Below are positions 63,537 through 64,000 of a stretch of DNA of 64,000 bases, piece by piece. The notes below the pieces were generated by a model. That model saw only the letters and a list, made by a program, of their open reading frames with translations. It did not search any database and was not told the origin of the DNA. The stretch is from Allobosea sp. BK604. GTDB taxonomy: Bacteria > Pseudomonadota > Alphaproteobacteria > Rhizobiales > Beijerinckiaceae. Every line of letters begins with the position of its first letter. The first letter of the stretch is position 1. Both the position numbers and the translations under genes were made by a program. The stretch covers positions 992,001-1,056,000 of the forward strand of contig NZ_SLZF01000001.1 in NCBI RefSeq assembly GCF_004341515.1, written 5' to 3'.

Positions 63537-64000
63537 TCACAATCCGAGATAGGCGATCCTGAGCTTCTCGTTGCGGGTGACCTCCTCCATCGTCCCGGTC
63601 AGGGCGACATGCCCTTCGTCGAGCACGAGGCAGGTATCGGCGACGCTCATCGCCGCGGCGAAATTCTGCTCCGCCATCACGATGGCGCAGCCGCTCGTCG
63701 ACTTGATCCGGCCGAGCGCCTCGAACAATTCCTCGACCAGTTTCGGCGCGAGCCCGGCCGAGGGCTCGTCCAGCACCATCACCCTGGGCTCGATCATCAG
63801 GGCACGCGCCACCGCCAGCATCTGGCGCTGGCCGCCGCTCATCGAGCCCGCGAGTTGGCCGAGGCGCTCGCGCAGGATCGGGAAGAGCTCGAAGACGAGC
63901 TCGAACAGGCGGCGGCGCTCGCCATGCGCATCGCGCGGCGACAGCGCCTCGAAAGCGCCGCGCAGATTCTCCTCTACCGTGGCGTTGGCGAAGCAGCGGG
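63537..64000 (-). CDS. LivF-type ABC ATPase (5' end cut by window edge)
   Basis: 154 codons of the C-terminal part are visible: signature MSGGQRQMLAVARAL, Walker B VMVLDEPSAGLAP, H-loop MAEQNF and the end KLRIAYLGL. The frame continues open past 64000, so Walker A and the start lie outside the window. It is upstream of the second binding-protein gene on the same strand and is the transport ATPase of that set. Confidence 0.9.
   Translation of the reverse strand, partial: RCFANATVEENLRGAFEALSPRDAHGERRRLFELVFELFPILRERLGQLAGSMSGGQRQMLAVARALMIEPRVMVLDEPSAGLAPKLVEELFEALGRIKSTSGCAIVMAEQNFAAAMSVADTCLVLDEGHVALTGTMEEVTRNEKLRIAYLGL

Overview
The window is high-GC, densely coded chromosomal DNA of an alphaproteobacterium of the order Hyphomicrobiales (Rhizobiales). 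Support comes from the phaR/phaA/phaB block, a TIGR02302 gene beside lysA-lptM-argH, a purL-bolA-grxD block, DUF882 and L,D-transpeptidase cell-wall genes, CtrA-type TTAA-N7-TTAA boxes, and intergenic palindromic repeats of the kind seen in this order. A Bosea-like genome is my best guess; the sequence alone does not prove the genus. No rRNA, tRNA, CRISPR array, transposase or phage gene was seen.

Layout. 1-6.1 kb: glycerol-3-phosphate uptake (glycerophosphodiesterase, DeoR/GlpR repressor, divergent ugpC-ugpB-ugpA-ugpE). 6.4-11.4 kb: GNAT acetyltransferase, Omp25/31-type barrel, DUF899 protein, threonine synthase, polyprenyl synthase. 11.5-14.7 kb: mtgA, rpmF and a diguanylate-signalling protein with a degenerate GGDEF domain. 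14.9-17.9 kb: polyhydroxyalkanoate genes. 18.3-23.3 kb: a large type V autotransporter, a small secreted protein and a DMT exporter. 23.4-29.4 kb: leftward argH-lptM-lysA-TIGR02302. 29.4-33.4 kb: TlpA-like thioredoxin, a secreted hypothetical, an orphan NodU/CmcH carbamoyltransferase and DUF1272. 33.4-40.9 kb: grxD, bolA, purL, a Tad/VWA protein behind a sigma-54-type promoter, thioesterase, NDUFAF5-like protein and an M3 oligopeptidase. 41.0-46.7 kb: a sigma-54 response regulator, L,D-transpeptidase and DUF882 peptidase. 46.7-51.1 kb: GST, LysR with a divergent nitroreductase, and a groEL without groES.

51.1-64 kb is the main accessory region. A leftward run encodes an SDR, a complete Liv-type ABC transporter, an isochorismatase-fold amidohydrolase, a PuuE-type hydrolase, a class III CoA-transferase and a CitE-type lyase, with a divergent LysR. 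The genes abut or overlap, so they look like one transcript for uptake, ring/amide hydrolysis, CoA activation and C-C cleavage of an unidentified small molecule. A second Liv-type set with an isocitrate-lyase-family enzyme begins beside it and runs off the right edge.

Non-coding structure is rich. Three repeat families (a three-copy GCATCGG element, a two-copy GAATTC-ended element, and a GCATTTT element) sit at gene 3' ends, several touching or supplying the stop codon. Hairpins follow each of the three solute-binding-protein genes.
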